DNA from: JBAXPV01 sp037132075
GTDB lineage: Bacteria > Bacteroidota > Bacteroidia > Bacteroidales > CAIXZF01
Assembly: GCA_037132075.1 (NCBI GenBank)
Contig: JBAXPV010000033.1
Coordinates: 1 to 40,626 of the forward strand
Reading direction: 5' to 3'
DNA: 40,626 bases
Shown: positions 26,115 to 34,073 of the stretch, piece by piece
How positions within the stretch are numbered: position 1 is the stretch's first letter
How the letters are laid out: the number at the start of each line of letters is the position of its first letter
The notes under the pieces: model-generated
Database searches by the model: none
The model's input: only the letters and a program-made list of their open reading frames with translations
Told to the model about the DNA's origin: nothing
Made by a program: the position numbers and the translations under genes

Positions 26115-27368
26115 TTATTCCGTTTCTTTCAATCCGAGAAGGCATTTTCTCAGGAGGTTTAATGCAAAAACGCCTGCTCTTTGGATGTTTCTGCCCCGGT
26201 GATCACCCAGGGAATATTTTTTTGTCAGGGTGCCATTGGGTCCAGCGATGGCGACCCAGACAGTGCCAAGGGGTTTTTCGGGCGTGCCTCCATCGGGACC
26301 GGCAATTCCGGAAGTGGCAATAGAATAATCGCTATGAAATTTCCGGCGGATTTCTTCTGCCATCTGCTTTACCACGACTTCACTAACAGCGCCATGGGTG
26401 AACAGGTCTTCTTCAGTAACGGCCAGGAAATCCTTCTTGATCTCGTTGGCATAGCTGATGATACTACCCCGATAATAGCCTGAGCTGCCTGCAACTGAGG
26501 TGATTTTGTGTGCAATATAACCACCGGTGCAGCTTTCAGCGGTCGACAAGCTCAGTCCGCGCTCCAGGAGTAATTTCCCGATGACTTCTTCGAGGCTCTC
26601 TTCGTCATATCCAAAGATCAGGTTAGGGATGATAGCCTGCAGCCGGGCGGCTTCAGATTCTACCATGAACTTAATGTCTTCGTAGTTTTTTCCGATTGCA
26701 CTCAGTCGAAGCCGCACCATGCCCGCTTGCGGCAGATAGGCCAGCCTGATGTTCTTTGGAAGAGAATTCTCCCAATCCTCCAGGATCGCGGCGAGGAATG
26801 ACTCCCCAACGCCAACCGTCAATATTGTTTTGTGATAAATGGAATCAAGCAGGAAACGTTGGGCCAGTTTGGGAATCACCGAATCTGTCATCATGGGCTG
26901 CATCTCGAAAGGCACACCGGGCATCGACACATAAACCTTATGCTGGTGTTCAAACCACATCCCGGGGGCGGTCCCGTTCGGGTTGTCAATGGGAGTGCAA
27001 CTTTCCGGAAGATCAGCCTGTTGTTTGTTCAGGGAGATCATGGGAATGCCGCGTTTACCAAAAAGACGCTCAATGGCACGATAACTTGGTTCATGAAACA
27101 CCAGGCTCGTATCGAAGTATTTACACAAAGTATGTTTGGTGATGTCGTCATTGGTAGGCCCCAGTCCTCCGGTGATGAGAATGATATCAGCCCGGCTGGC
27201 AGCTTCGTCCAGGGCTGTGAGGATGTTGTCTTCGTCATCAGAAATGACACTGATCTGGACTACCGGGATTCCGGCCAAATTCAGCTGGGAAGCCATCCAG
27301 GAGGCATTAGTATTCACAACCTGGCCGATGAGCAATTCATCGCCGATGTTTAGGATTTCAGCTTTCAT
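26115..27368 (-). CDS. cinA: CinA-family protein (competence/damage-inducible; NMN deamidase-related)
   Basis: A 417-residue two-domain protein. The N-terminal MoCF/COG1058 domain spans about 1-165 (ILNIGDELLIGQVVNTNASW, TGGLGPTNDDITK at 66-78, APGMWFEHQHKVYVSMPGVP). The C-terminal CinA/PncC domain spans about 255-415 (LSTAESCTGGYIAHKITSVA, YYRGSIISYANEIK, TSGIAGPDGGTPEKPLGTVW). The C-terminal domain in relatives deamidates nicotinamide mononucleotide in NAD recycling, and the N-terminal domain has ADP-ribose pyrophosphatase activity in some. Length is normal. It lies between a UspA gene and rpmB on the same strand. Confidence 0.94.
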   Translation of the reverse strand: MKAEILNIGDELLIGQVVNTNASWMASQLNLAGIPVVQISVISDDEDNILTALDEAASRADIILITGGLGPTNDDITKHTLCKYFDTSLVFHEPSYRAIERLFGKRGIPMISLNKQQADLPESCTPIDNPNGTAPGMWFEHQHKVYVSMPGVPFEMQPMMTDSVIPKLAQRFLLDSIYHKTILTVGVGESFLAAILEDWENSLPKNIRLAYLPQAGMVRLRLSAIGKNYEDIKFMVESEAARLQAIIPNLIFGYDEESLEEVIGKLLLERGLSLSTAESCTGGYIAHKITSVAGSSGYYRGSIISYANEIKKDFLAVTEEDLFTHGAVSEVVVKQMAEEIRRKFHSDYSIATSGIAGPDGGTPEKPLGTVWVAIAGPNGTLTKKYSLGDHRGRNIQRAGVFALNLLRKCLLGLKETE

Positions 27369-27376
27369 GACTTTAT

Positions 27377-28258
27377 TTATCCAATTGAGGTATAGCCCAG
27401 TTCTTTTGGGATGACAGACATAACCGGGATCTCAGAATGACGCATAATTTCCTGGGCAGAGGAGCTGACAAAGAACTGAATCAGGCTGAGTTCGTTTTGT
27501 GTCATGATGATGATAAGGTCGATGTCGCCTTCTTCTGCAGCGTGACGGAGGATGATCGGCACCAGGCTCTTTTCCTTTCCTGTTGATTCAACAAGAACGG
27601 CTTCGCAAGCCACGCCTTCGCTTTCTATAAAATTCCTGACTTGTTGAAGCTGGAAGTTTAACTGGTTGATGATCATCTCGTTATTTTTTGACCACAAGGC
27701 GGACATCACCTTTATTTTCGCTTTAAAAGCCTTTGCCATGATCAGCGCATGGGTCACTTTCTGGCGGGTTTCCTGGCTCAGGTCGAGCGGAAGCAAGATG
27801 CTACGGCAGCCATTAAAGTTATGTTTGCTGTTTATCGTGATTACAGGGCAGGGCGCAGAGCGGATCACACGGGAGGTATTGGCGCCCATCATGCCATTCT
27901 CTGTATGTTCGATATTGCTTGATGTGCCCATGATAATAAACTTTGATTGAAGCACTTCTGCAACACGGGCGATTTCCTGGTAGATCTTCCCTTCTTTTAC
28001 CATACCTATTGTGGGGAGACCTGATTCTTTTGCAGCTTTTGCAGCGACTTCGTCTATTTTTGACTGGATCCGGGCTTTTTGTTTTTCAAAATCATCAGGG
28101 GTGAACAAGCCCATGAGGATACTTGGATCTTCATGAACATATAAAAGTACCAATCCCAGGTCGAGGGAATGGGCCAATTTATAACTCTGCTCGAGAGCCA
28201 CAAGAGAGGTTTCTTTAAAATCGATGGGAATGAGGATGTTTTTTCCTATTTCAGACAT
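27377..28258 (-). CDS. Universal stress protein (two UspA domains)
   Basis: A 293-residue cytoplasmic protein with two UspA domains, about 1-147 (ILIPIDFKETSLVALEQSYK to APCPVITI) and about 150-290 (ILLPLDLSQETRQKVTHALI to EIPVMSV). The tandem layout is common in Bacteroidota. Such proteins bind ATP or other nucleotides and are induced by stress. The stop lies 8 bases before the cinA start, so the two genes are probably one transcript. The upstream region holds a nested inverted-repeat element. Confidence 0.93.
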   Translation of the reverse strand: MSEIGKNILIPIDFKETSLVALEQSYKLAHSLDLGLVLLYVHEDPSILMGLFTPDDFEKQKARIQSKIDEVAAKAAKESGLPTIGMVKEGKIYQEIARVAEVLQSKFIIMGTSSNIEHTENGMMGANTSRVIRSAPCPVITINSKHNFNGCRSILLPLDLSQETRQKVTHALIMAKAFKAKIKVMSALWSKNNEMIINQLNFQLQQVRNFIESEGVACEAVLVESTGKEKSLVPIILRHAAEEGDIDLIIIMTQNELSLIQFFVSSSAQEIMRHSEIPVMSVIPKELGYTSIG

Positions 28259-28294
28259 AATGAAGTAATTTGTTTTTCAAGATTCGTTGCAGAG

Positions 28295-28362
28295 CCGCTA
28301 AGAACGCAAAGTTTCGCGGAGATAGAAACTCAGCGAAACGCTGTGTCTCTGTTCCTTAGCGG
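28295..28362. repeat. Nested inverted repeat in a divergent intergenic region
   Basis: Outer arms CCGCTAAGAAC (28295-28305) and GTTCCTTAGCGG (28351-28362) are complementary with a one-base bulge. Inner arms GTTTCGC (28311-28317) and GCGAAAC (28333-28339) are exact complements. The genes on both sides diverge, so it is not a terminator. It is related in wording to the other intergenic repeats here. Confidence 0.6.
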
Positions 28363-28509
28363 TGAGTCTTATTTCGTTTGTTATAAAAGTAACAAAAAAT
28401 TGGCGAAGTGGTTCAAAAATAAGTAATATTTACATGTGTACTTGATGGCATGTTAATAAAATATGGATAATGTTATTGCGTTCATGTGTCTAAAAGGCTG
28501 ATGTTGAAG

Positions 28510-28517
28510 TAAGTTTG
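28510..28517 (+). promoter_or_regulatory. Candidate -7 element of the SirB1-like gene
   Basis: TAAGTTTG matches TAnnTTTG, 26 bases before the ATG. No TTG at the expected spacing is visible, so support rests on this element alone. Confidence 0.4.
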
Positions 28518-28542
28518 TTAATCGTTTTATTGCTGCAAATTT

Positions 28543-29421
28543 ATGGGGGACTTAGAGAAAAATAAAGAACTGCATGCGCTACTGAAATTGTTGGATGAGC
28601 CTGATCCTGAGGTCTTTGAAAAGATAAGGGATAGGATTCAGTCATTTGGACCAGAGGCTATCCCCTTGCTCGAAGACAGCTGGGAGAACATTTTTAACGC
28701 TGATTTGCAGCGAAGGATTGAAGATATTATTGTGTCAATTCAGTTTGAGCAGCTTCGGTTTGACCTGACCAATTGGGTGCATTTTTCTTCCCAGGATCTG
28801 CTGAAGGGATTTTTGTTGGTTTCGCGTTATCAGTACCCTGAGCTTTCTGAACATGAGGTCCTGCAAAAGGTAGAGCAACTGAAGTGGGACATCTGGCTTG
28901 AGCTAAATGAAAATCTTACGCCGCTTGAGCAAATTAAAGTGGTAAACCATGTGTTTTTCGAGATTCATAAGTTTGCACCCAACAGGATCAATCCCAATGC
29001 CTTACAGAATTACTTTCTGAATAACGTCCTGGAAACCTTTCGCGGAAACCCCATATCCCTGGGAATCCTATATCTTGTGTTGTGTAACCGGCTGAATCTG
29101 CCTGTTTCCGGAGTTGATCTACCTGAACATTTTATTTTAGGTTATGTGCGTGAGCCCAGGCTGGGTGAGGCCATCACTCATGAAGAAAGCGGGACCGTAC
29201 AGTTTTATATTAACCCCTTTAAAAAAGGAGCAGTATTTACAAAACGTGAGGTTGAGCTGTACCTTACACAACTAAAACTGGATCAGAAGCCGGAGTATTA
29301 CAGGCCTTGTGACAATATTGTGATTATCCGCAGGCTGATTGTAGCGCTGCAAGCGGCTTACCGGCAACATTCGCTGCCTGAGAAAGTTGAAGAACTGGAG
29401 ATGCTGCTCAAACTTCTTTAG
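28543..29421 (+). CDS. SirB1-family transglutaminase-like protein
   Basis: A 292-residue protein of the SirB1/transglutaminase-like (Transglut_core2) family. Characteristic stretches are NYFLNNVLETFRGNPISLGI, LYLVLCNRLNLPVSGVDLPE and HFILGYV, followed by FYINPFKKGAVFTKREVELYL. The N-terminal 60 residues resemble a small helical repeat (PEVFEKIRDRIQSFGPEAIP). The C-terminal segment (RRLIVALQAAYRQHSLPEKVEELEMLL) looks TPR-like. It is cytoplasmic. The biochemical role of the family is not settled. It stands alone, divergent from the UspA gene, with a -7 element upstream and no clear terminator after it. Confidence 0.87.
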   Translation: MGDLEKNKELHALLKLLDEPDPEVFEKIRDRIQSFGPEAIPLLEDSWENIFNADLQRRIEDIIVSIQFEQLRFDLTNWVHFSSQDLLKGFLLVSRYQYPELSEHEVLQKVEQLKWDIWLELNENLTPLEQIKVVNHVFFEIHKFAPNRINPNALQNYFLNNVLETFRGNPISLGILYLVLCNRLNLPVSGVDLPEHFILGYVREPRLGEAITHEESGTVQFYINPFKKGAVFTKREVELYLTQLKLDQKPEYYRPCDNIVIIRRLIVALQAAYRQHSLPEKVEELEMLLKLL

Positions 29422-29501
29422 TAACCAATTCCAGTAGGTTATACAGTAGCCAATCTCCCTTTTTGTTTAGTGAGTATGTTTACCATCCTATATTACAACG
29501 A

Positions 29502-32408
29502 TTAATGTTGCGATATAATAGTGAATTTAGATCCGCGAATATGGTTCTCATTAAAGAACCTCAAATAATAGTTGCCCGGAGCCAGAGATCTCAAATCAAA
29601 TACTTTCCGGCCGTTGATTACTGAATTGCCATGGTATACAATATTTCCGAGCATGTCATGTACCGTGTAGTTAACATTCTGGTTCAGAAATTCATCGGGA
29701 CTTTTCACGGTAAACTGCCCTGTCCCGGGATTGGGATAAATCGCAAACTCCGATTCGGCAGGATGAGGAGAACCGACATTTGTTATAATAGTGTCACCTA
29801 AAAGCGCAATAAAACCATTAAACGCTTTGGTGCTCCAATAGGAATTATCAGACTCAATCACATAATGAGTGCTACCCCCAATGAAAATACGATTGGTATC
29901 ATAAACAGCCAGGGCTGTGATACGATTAGCTCCTGATTCCGCACACAGATGTGTATTTGCGAAACCCTTTACCCAATCAACATTTCCCTGACTTGTATAT
30001 TTTGACACAAACATGCTGTTCCTCCCCAGGGGAGCGTATGCCTGATTCTGAAAGTATAAGGTGTCAGTAAAGGAGGAAGCAATATAGCAATTGCCCTCGC
30101 TGTCGACATCAAGCGCATGGTTATAATCATAAGTTTTTTCTTTGATTATTTTCGACCATTCCGGGATACAAAGGTTTGAAAACTTTGCCAGGAAGAAATT
30201 CGTGTTATATGGACTGTGTAAAGTATCAGTCCCGAAAGAATTATCTTGTCCGGTCCAACCGAAAACATAGGTTTGGCCTCCGGGCAAGGTGGCTATTAAG
30301 GTGGGAAAAGCAGAATGCCTTGATGCCAAAATGCCGGCATTCCCATAGGCATAGGCCAGTTGACAGGTTCCTGACGGTGATAATTTTGCCAGCACAACAT
30401 CTCCGTCTGTCTCAGTCAGGGTAAGTGGATAGCCATTAATCATTATATTTCTCGAGATAAACTCTCCACACAGATAAATGTTATTTGTGTTGTCGCATGA
30501 AACAATACCTGTGTATTCTGTGTCTGCACCACCCGCTACTTTTAACCATTGACATATTCCATCGGAGTTGTATTTAATAATGTATATATCATAGTTGTTT
30601 TCACCCGTGGCTGTAGTGCCATCAGCATGGAGCTGGCCATAAAAAGTACCACTGATGATGACATTATTTTCAAAATCACTAATTATGGAATTCTGTTGCA
30701 TATGTCCTACGGAATATACCATTCTGGCCCACAGTACTGCACCATCAGGACTGATCTTTGCCAGAAAACATGAACCCCAATTGGCATTACCTGTTAATTG
30801 GACATTTCCAATAGTCATTAGAGAATCAAAAGTTCCCTGAACCAGGATGTTGTTGTTTTTGTCTATTCCAATACACCGGACAAAATATGCATCACTGAAT
30901 GTTCCCCCGATGATGGGTACTGCCCAGATGAAACTACCCGAAGGACTTTGTTTCACGATAAAATTGCCTTTAATGTTATTATAATCCGGAACTGAAACCG
31001 CCGAATAAGCCGCTGAATAGGTATTGCCCGAATTGTCATTTACCATGTCAATCACCATTGCCACACCGGTATTGCCGCTACTGGTAACCGAAAATATCGT
31101 ATCAATGTAGTTCTGGTCATATTTATTTAAAAAACCATTTCCCAGGTAGTTTCCGGATTGCAGAATCTCATTGGTGCTCGTGACAGAAGTTGTATTCACA
31201 ATGGTTGGCTGTGGACGTAACCACAACAAATTCCCTGATGGATTAAATGAAGCGCAATAATGCATTGTATTATAAAGCGTTTGTGTTCCCCACGTGATTT
31301 GTGTACTACACCCCCCTGATAATATAGGGTTTCCGCTGTTGTCAAGACAGAGATTACAGATAAATCTGGAATACCCCAAAGGTGACTCAGGTTTGATTAC
31401 CCATTGACAAATCCCGGATGCAGTGAATTTTGCCAGGAAAGTGGGTCGTTGACCAATTGCTGTCAGACTAACACTTCCCAATAAGAGATCCTGTTCAAAA
31501 TATCCACACATATAGATGTTATCCAGGGCATCTTTCGAAATGGACGTAACTTCACTTTTCCCACCTGAATTTATATGTGTGAAAATAACTGCCATGTCAT
31601 AAGTCCCACTCAGATCAGCATGGGCAAGAAAAGCGTCTTTCGATGCAGGAGTCAGCACAGTTGTGCCAAAGGTTTCGGGCGTTTTGAGCGTTCCTGTCAG
31701 AAAATATTGATTGCTGCCGACTACAATGTCAGTATAAATGTTGTTGCTTGATAAATTCCATTGTATTGCATATGATGGGCTGTATTTAGTCAGTTTGCTT
31801 CCGGCTACCGCAGTGATTGATGATGCCACCGAGGTCACCAGGTAAATATTTCCAGCAGCGTCTGTTTCAATGTCAACTCCCCTGGTGACTTTGCCTGCAT
31901 TGCCAATGGTCACTGCTGACTGAAAAACTCCGGAAGAATTATATTTTGCAATAAAGGCATCGGAGAGGCCGATTTTATTGAGTACAGTACCTGAGAAATC
32001 AATACTTGGCCCGTCATAAAAACCAGTTATATATATATTGTTCTGACTATCAAAACAAATTGAGGCGCCGCTCGCATGAGCGTTAGCGGAAGATGATCCT
32101 GTTGCAAACCACAACGGGTCTCCGGTTGGACTCACTTTAGTCAGGAAAACATCAACAAAGCCATTACTTGTGCCGGAAAAAGATCCAATATTAACAGGGC
32201 CTGAGAAATTACCAGTACAATAAATATTTCCGCTAAGATCAGAAATGTGTTCTCTGATGATTTCATTATCATCACCGCCGAACTCAGCATGCCAGTTTAC
32301 TACAGGCGGATTCCCCAGGTTTTGTGCAAAAGAGATCCCGTTTGTCAGAATAACAATACAGGCTAGAATAATAAATCGTACGGATGATAATAACATAGGT
32401 TTATACAT
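29502..32408 (-). CDS. T9SS-secreted SBBP beta-propeller repeat protein
   Basis: A protein of about 968 residues made mostly of repeats of about 45-60 residues of the SBBP type: short cores such as DNSGNTYSAAYS, NIYLCGEF or NIYITGFYDG followed by FIAKYNSSG or LAKLSPSG. Such repeats form beta-propellers. The C-terminus holds a T9SS sorting domain (FAIYPNPGTGQFTVKS and YTVHDMLGNIVYHGNS), so it is exported across the outer membrane. I start at the ATG at 32408, which gives a signal peptide (LLSSVRFIILACIVILTNGI, then SFAQ); a GTG at 32462 would add 18 unlikely residues, and ATG at 32396 is also possible. Binding function unknown. No catalytic motif seen. Confidence 0.9.
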   Translation of the reverse strand: MYKPMLLSSVRFIILACIVILTNGISFAQNLGNPPVVNWHAEFGGDDNEIIREHISDLSGNIYCTGNFSGPVNIGSFSGTSNGFVDVFLTKVSPTGDPLWFATGSSSANAHASGASICFDSQNNIYITGFYDGPSIDFSGTVLNKIGLSDAFIAKYNSSGVFQSAVTIGNAGKVTRGVDIETDAAGNIYLVTSVASSITAVAGSKLTKYSPSYAIQWNLSSNNIYTDIVVGSNQYFLTGTLKTPETFGTTVLTPASKDAFLAHADLSGTYDMAVIFTHINSGGKSEVTSISKDALDNIYMCGYFEQDLLLGSVSLTAIGQRPTFLAKFTASGICQWVIKPESPLGYSRFICNLCLDNSGNPILSGGCSTQITWGTQTLYNTMHYCASFNPSGNLLWLRPQPTIVNTTSVTSTNEILQSGNYLGNGFLNKYDQNYIDTIFSVTSSGNTGVAMVIDMVNDNSGNTYSAAYSAVSVPDYNNIKGNFIVKQSPSGSFIWAVPIIGGTFSDAYFVRCIGIDKNNNILVQGTFDSLMTIGNVQLTGNANWGSCFLAKISPDGAVLWARMVYSVGHMQQNSIISDFENNVIISGTFYGQLHADGTTATGENNYDIYIIKYNSDGICQWLKVAGGADTEYTGIVSCDNTNNIYLCGEFISRNIMINGYPLTLTETDGDVVLAKLSPSGTCQLAYAYGNAGILASRHSAFPTLIATLPGGQTYVFGWTGQDNSFGTDTLHSPYNTNFFLAKFSNLCIPEWSKIIKEKTYDYNHALDVDSEGNCYIASSFTDTLYFQNQAYAPLGRNSMFVSKYTSQGNVDWVKGFANTHLCAESGANRITALAVYDTNRIFIGGSTHYVIESDNSYWSTKAFNGFIALLGDTIITNVGSPHPAESEFAIYPNPGTGQFTVKSPDEFLNQNVNYTVHDMLGNIVYHGNSVINGRKVFDLRSLAPGNYYLRFFNENHIRGSKFTIISQH

Positions 32409-32458
32409 TAAATTATGATGAATATTACAAAAGATAACGTGAGTAACGAAAAATACCC

Positions 32459-32491
32459 TCACTTTTCACTTTTCGTCTTTCACTTTTCACT
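32459..32491. repeat. CTTTTCACTTTTC low-complexity repeat
   Basis: TTTCACTTTTC-type words are repeated in tandem about three times between the beta-propeller gene and purC. Low complexity, no coding role. Confidence 0.55.
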
Positions 32492-33440
32492 AAAACCCCA
32501 ACCCAGCGAGAAAATCCCTGATATTACCCTCAACCCGCTGCATCACGTTGTTAACATCAGCTTTCACAAAGCCATCACCTGTGATTTTCTCAAAAAGCTC
32601 AATATAGCGTTCTGACACCTGGTTCACGAATTCGTCAGGCATTTCGGGTACTGTTTGTCCTTCTTTTCCCTGGAAGTTACGTTCCATAAGCCATTCACGG
32701 ACAAATTCCTTGGAAAGCTGCCGTTGGGGCTGGTTGTTGGCTTGTCTGTCAGCATAACCTTCCAGGTAGAAATAACGGGAAGAGTCGGGCGTATGAATCT
32801 CATCGATGAGGTGGATTACGCCTTCTGACTTGCCAAATTCATATTTCGTGTCGACGAGGATCAGGCCCATGGCGGCTGCCATCTCCTGGCCTCTTTGGAA
32901 AAGCTTGCGGGTGTAGTCTTCCAGCATGATGTAGTCAGATTCATCAACAAGACCCTCGTTAAAAATATCCTCCCTGGAAATATCCTCGTCATGACCGATA
33001 GAAGCTTTCGTCGTAGGTGTGATGATGGGTTCCGGAAAAGCATCATTTTCCTTCATACCGTCGGGCATGTCACAGCCACAGATGCTGCGTTTCCCGGCTT
33101 TATACTCGCGCCAGGCATGACCGCTCAGGCAGCCGCGGATGACCATCTCCACTTTGAAGGGTTCACAGAACTTGCCGACAGTAACCATAGGATCCGGTGT
33201 GGCGATCTTCCAGTTGGGGACGATATCGGCGGTGGCATCCAGGAACTTCGCGGCAATCTGGTTCAGCACCTGTCCTTTGTAAGGAATAGGGCGGGGGAGG
33301 ACCACGTCGAAGGCAGAGATACGGTCGGAGGTGACCATCACCAGGTATTGGTCGTTGATATTATAGACATCACGGACTTTACCGATATAAAGGTTTTTTT
33401 GATTGGGGAACGTGAAGTTGGTTTTTTGTATGGCGTTCAT
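32490..33440 (-). CDS. purC: Phosphoribosylaminoimidazolesuccinocarboxamide synthase
   Basis: SAICAR synthetase of de novo purine synthesis: joins CAIR and aspartate using ATP. At 316 residues it is the long form resembling the yeast-type enzyme. Landmarks are LYIGKVRDVYNINDQYLVMV (17-36), RISAFDVVLPRPIPYKGQVL, VEMVIRGCLSGHAWREYKAG, LILVDTKYEFGKSEG and DEIHTPDSSRYF. It starts with ATG at 33440 with a candidate -7 element upstream. It lies alone on the minus strand, far from purD. Confidence 0.96.
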   Translation of the reverse strand: MNAIQKTNFTFPNQKNLYIGKVRDVYNINDQYLVMVTSDRISAFDVVLPRPIPYKGQVLNQIAAKFLDATADIVPNWKIATPDPMVTVGKFCEPFKVEMVIRGCLSGHAWREYKAGKRSICGCDMPDGMKENDAFPEPIITPTTKASIGHDEDISREDIFNEGLVDESDYIMLEDYTRKLFQRGQEMAAAMGLILVDTKYEFGKSEGVIHLIDEIHTPDSSRYFYLEGYADRQANNQPQRQLSKEFVREWLMERNFQGKEGQTVPEMPDEFVNQVSERYIELFEKITGDGFVKADVNNVMQRVEGNIRDFLAGLGF

Positions 33441-33483
33441 AGTCAGTATTTTTGAAAAAAATTATTTTCTAAGGATCTGAGAT

Positions 33484-33491
33484 CAAAAATA
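33484..33491 (-). promoter_or_regulatory. Candidate -7 element of purC
   Basis: On the minus strand TATTTTTG matches TAnnTTTG, 43 bases before the ATG. No -33 TTG at proper spacing is visible. Confidence 0.35.
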
Positions 33492-33499
33492 GGATAATT

Positions 33500-33666
33500 T
33501 TCTTCTCTGCGCCACTGCGTCCCTGCGAGAAAAAAATCACCCAGAGAACACAGAGAATAAAACCACACAGAGGACACAGAAAAATACAATTTAATTCTCT
33601 GCGTCCCCGCGCCCCCGCGAGAAAAACCCTTTGTCTTCTTTTGCGAAACCCTTTGTCTTTCTTTGC
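33500..33666. repeat. Intergenic repeats (TTCTCTGCG...GCGAGAAA and CACAGAG types)
   Basis: TTCTCTGCG followed by GCGAGAAA occurs twice (about 33500-33531 and 33594-33626). Between them are CACAGAG/ACACAGAG strings, and after them TTTGTCTTCTTTTGCG and TTTGTCTTTCTTTGCG. These are degenerate, AT/GC-mixed repeats confined to intergenic DNA. Confidence 0.6.
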
Positions 33667-33679
33667 GTGAAATAACGTA

Positions 33680-33760
33680 TTAAAACCGAGCCCTGAAAAA
33701 ATGCTTTTTCATCCAGGCTTTAAACAGGGGGGCGAGAATTTCAGGTTTCCCTGAGATCAT
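33680..33760 (-). CDS. Possible 26-codon ORF with a strong Shine-Dalgarno
   Basis: On the minus strand AAAGGAGG stands eight bases before an ATG at 33760. The ORF encodes 26 residues (basic, with IL, LF and FKAWMKKHFFRARF) and ends in TAA at 33680. Only the OPT gene has a comparable ribosome binding site in this window. Three 15-bp dyad repeats lie 47-91 bases upstream. I do not recognise the peptide. It may be a real small protein, a leader peptide, or the remnant 5' end of a deleted gene. Confidence 0.4.
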   Translation of the reverse strand: MISGKPEILAPLFKAWMKKHFFRARF

Positions 33761-33806
33761 GTCAATTACCTCCTTTGATATCAGAGTATGCTATATTCTA
33801 CCATAT

Positions 33807-33851
33807 GTAACAACTTTGTTAGTAACAACATTGTTAGTAACTGAATGGTTA
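33807..33851. repeat. Three tandem 15-bp repeats with internal dyads
   Basis: GTAACAACTTTGTTA (33807-33821), GTAACAACATTGTTA (33822-33836) and the diverged GTAACTGAATGGTTA (33837-33851). The first two each contain TAACAA and TTGTTA as an inverted pair around two bases, as in operator half-sites. They lie upstream of the 26-codon ORF on the minus strand and could be a cluster of regulator sites. Confidence 0.6.
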
Positions 33852-33969
33852 GTTATTTTAAAACGAAAGAGGAAGAAAAAGCTTTGCGCCATTGCGCCTT
33901 TGCGAGAAAAAATATCACACAGATATAAGAAACCACACAGATTACACAGAAGAATCACATTAAAATCGC

Positions 33970-34042
33970 TTCGCCCCCTTCGCCCCTTCGCCCCTTCGCC
34001 CCTTCGCCCCATCACCCCATCACCCCATCACCCAGTCGCCCT
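33970..34042. repeat. Octanucleotide tandem repeat (TTCGCCCC / ATCACCCC)
   Basis: Nine units: TTCGCCCCC, four TTCGCCCC (33979-34010), two ATCACCCC, ATCACCCA and GTCGCCCT. The minus strand holds four or more G-runs of four with 4-base loops, a G-quadruplex-capable pattern, and reads downstream of the OmpA-family gene's stop (34074). Variants of the same octamer occur at about 35072-35089 on the other side of that gene. Confidence 0.75.
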
Positions 34043-34060
34043 CCTTCGACTACGCTCAGG
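34043..34060. repeat. CCTTCGACTACGCTCAGG element
   Basis: An 18-base string that I recognise as resembling a widespread short intergenic repeat (CCTTCGACTnCGCTCAGG-type) in bacterial genomes. It directly follows the octamer array. Recognition is from memory, not a search. Confidence 0.5.
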
Positions 34061-34073
34061 ATGACTCCTTCAC

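Larger units (their letters stand above)
33441..34073. other. Repeat-rich intergenic region, 633 bases
   Basis: No full gene is supported. From left to right it holds the purC leader, two rounds of GCG/CACAGAG repeats, the 26-codon ORF, the three 15-bp repeats, another CACAGA patch (about 33910-33955) and the octamer array. A 101-residue open frame on the plus strand from 33759 runs through repeat DNA and is not credible. Confidence 0.7.

Noticed and set aside
26832..27353. 173-residue plus-strand open frame over cinA
   Set aside because: It is antisense to cinA, which is complete.
32895..33455. 186-residue plus-strand open frame over purC
   Set aside because: It is antisense to a complete purC with all family motifs.
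33807..34042. Possible CRISPR array
   Set aside because: The repeats are 8-15 bp and tandem with no unique spacers of uniform length, and no cas gene is nearby.
33759..34064. 101-residue plus-strand open frame
   Set aside because: It runs through the 15-bp repeats, the CACAGA patch and the octamer array. Its Pro/Arg/Leu-rich sequence is what such repeats spell, and there is no homologous domain.
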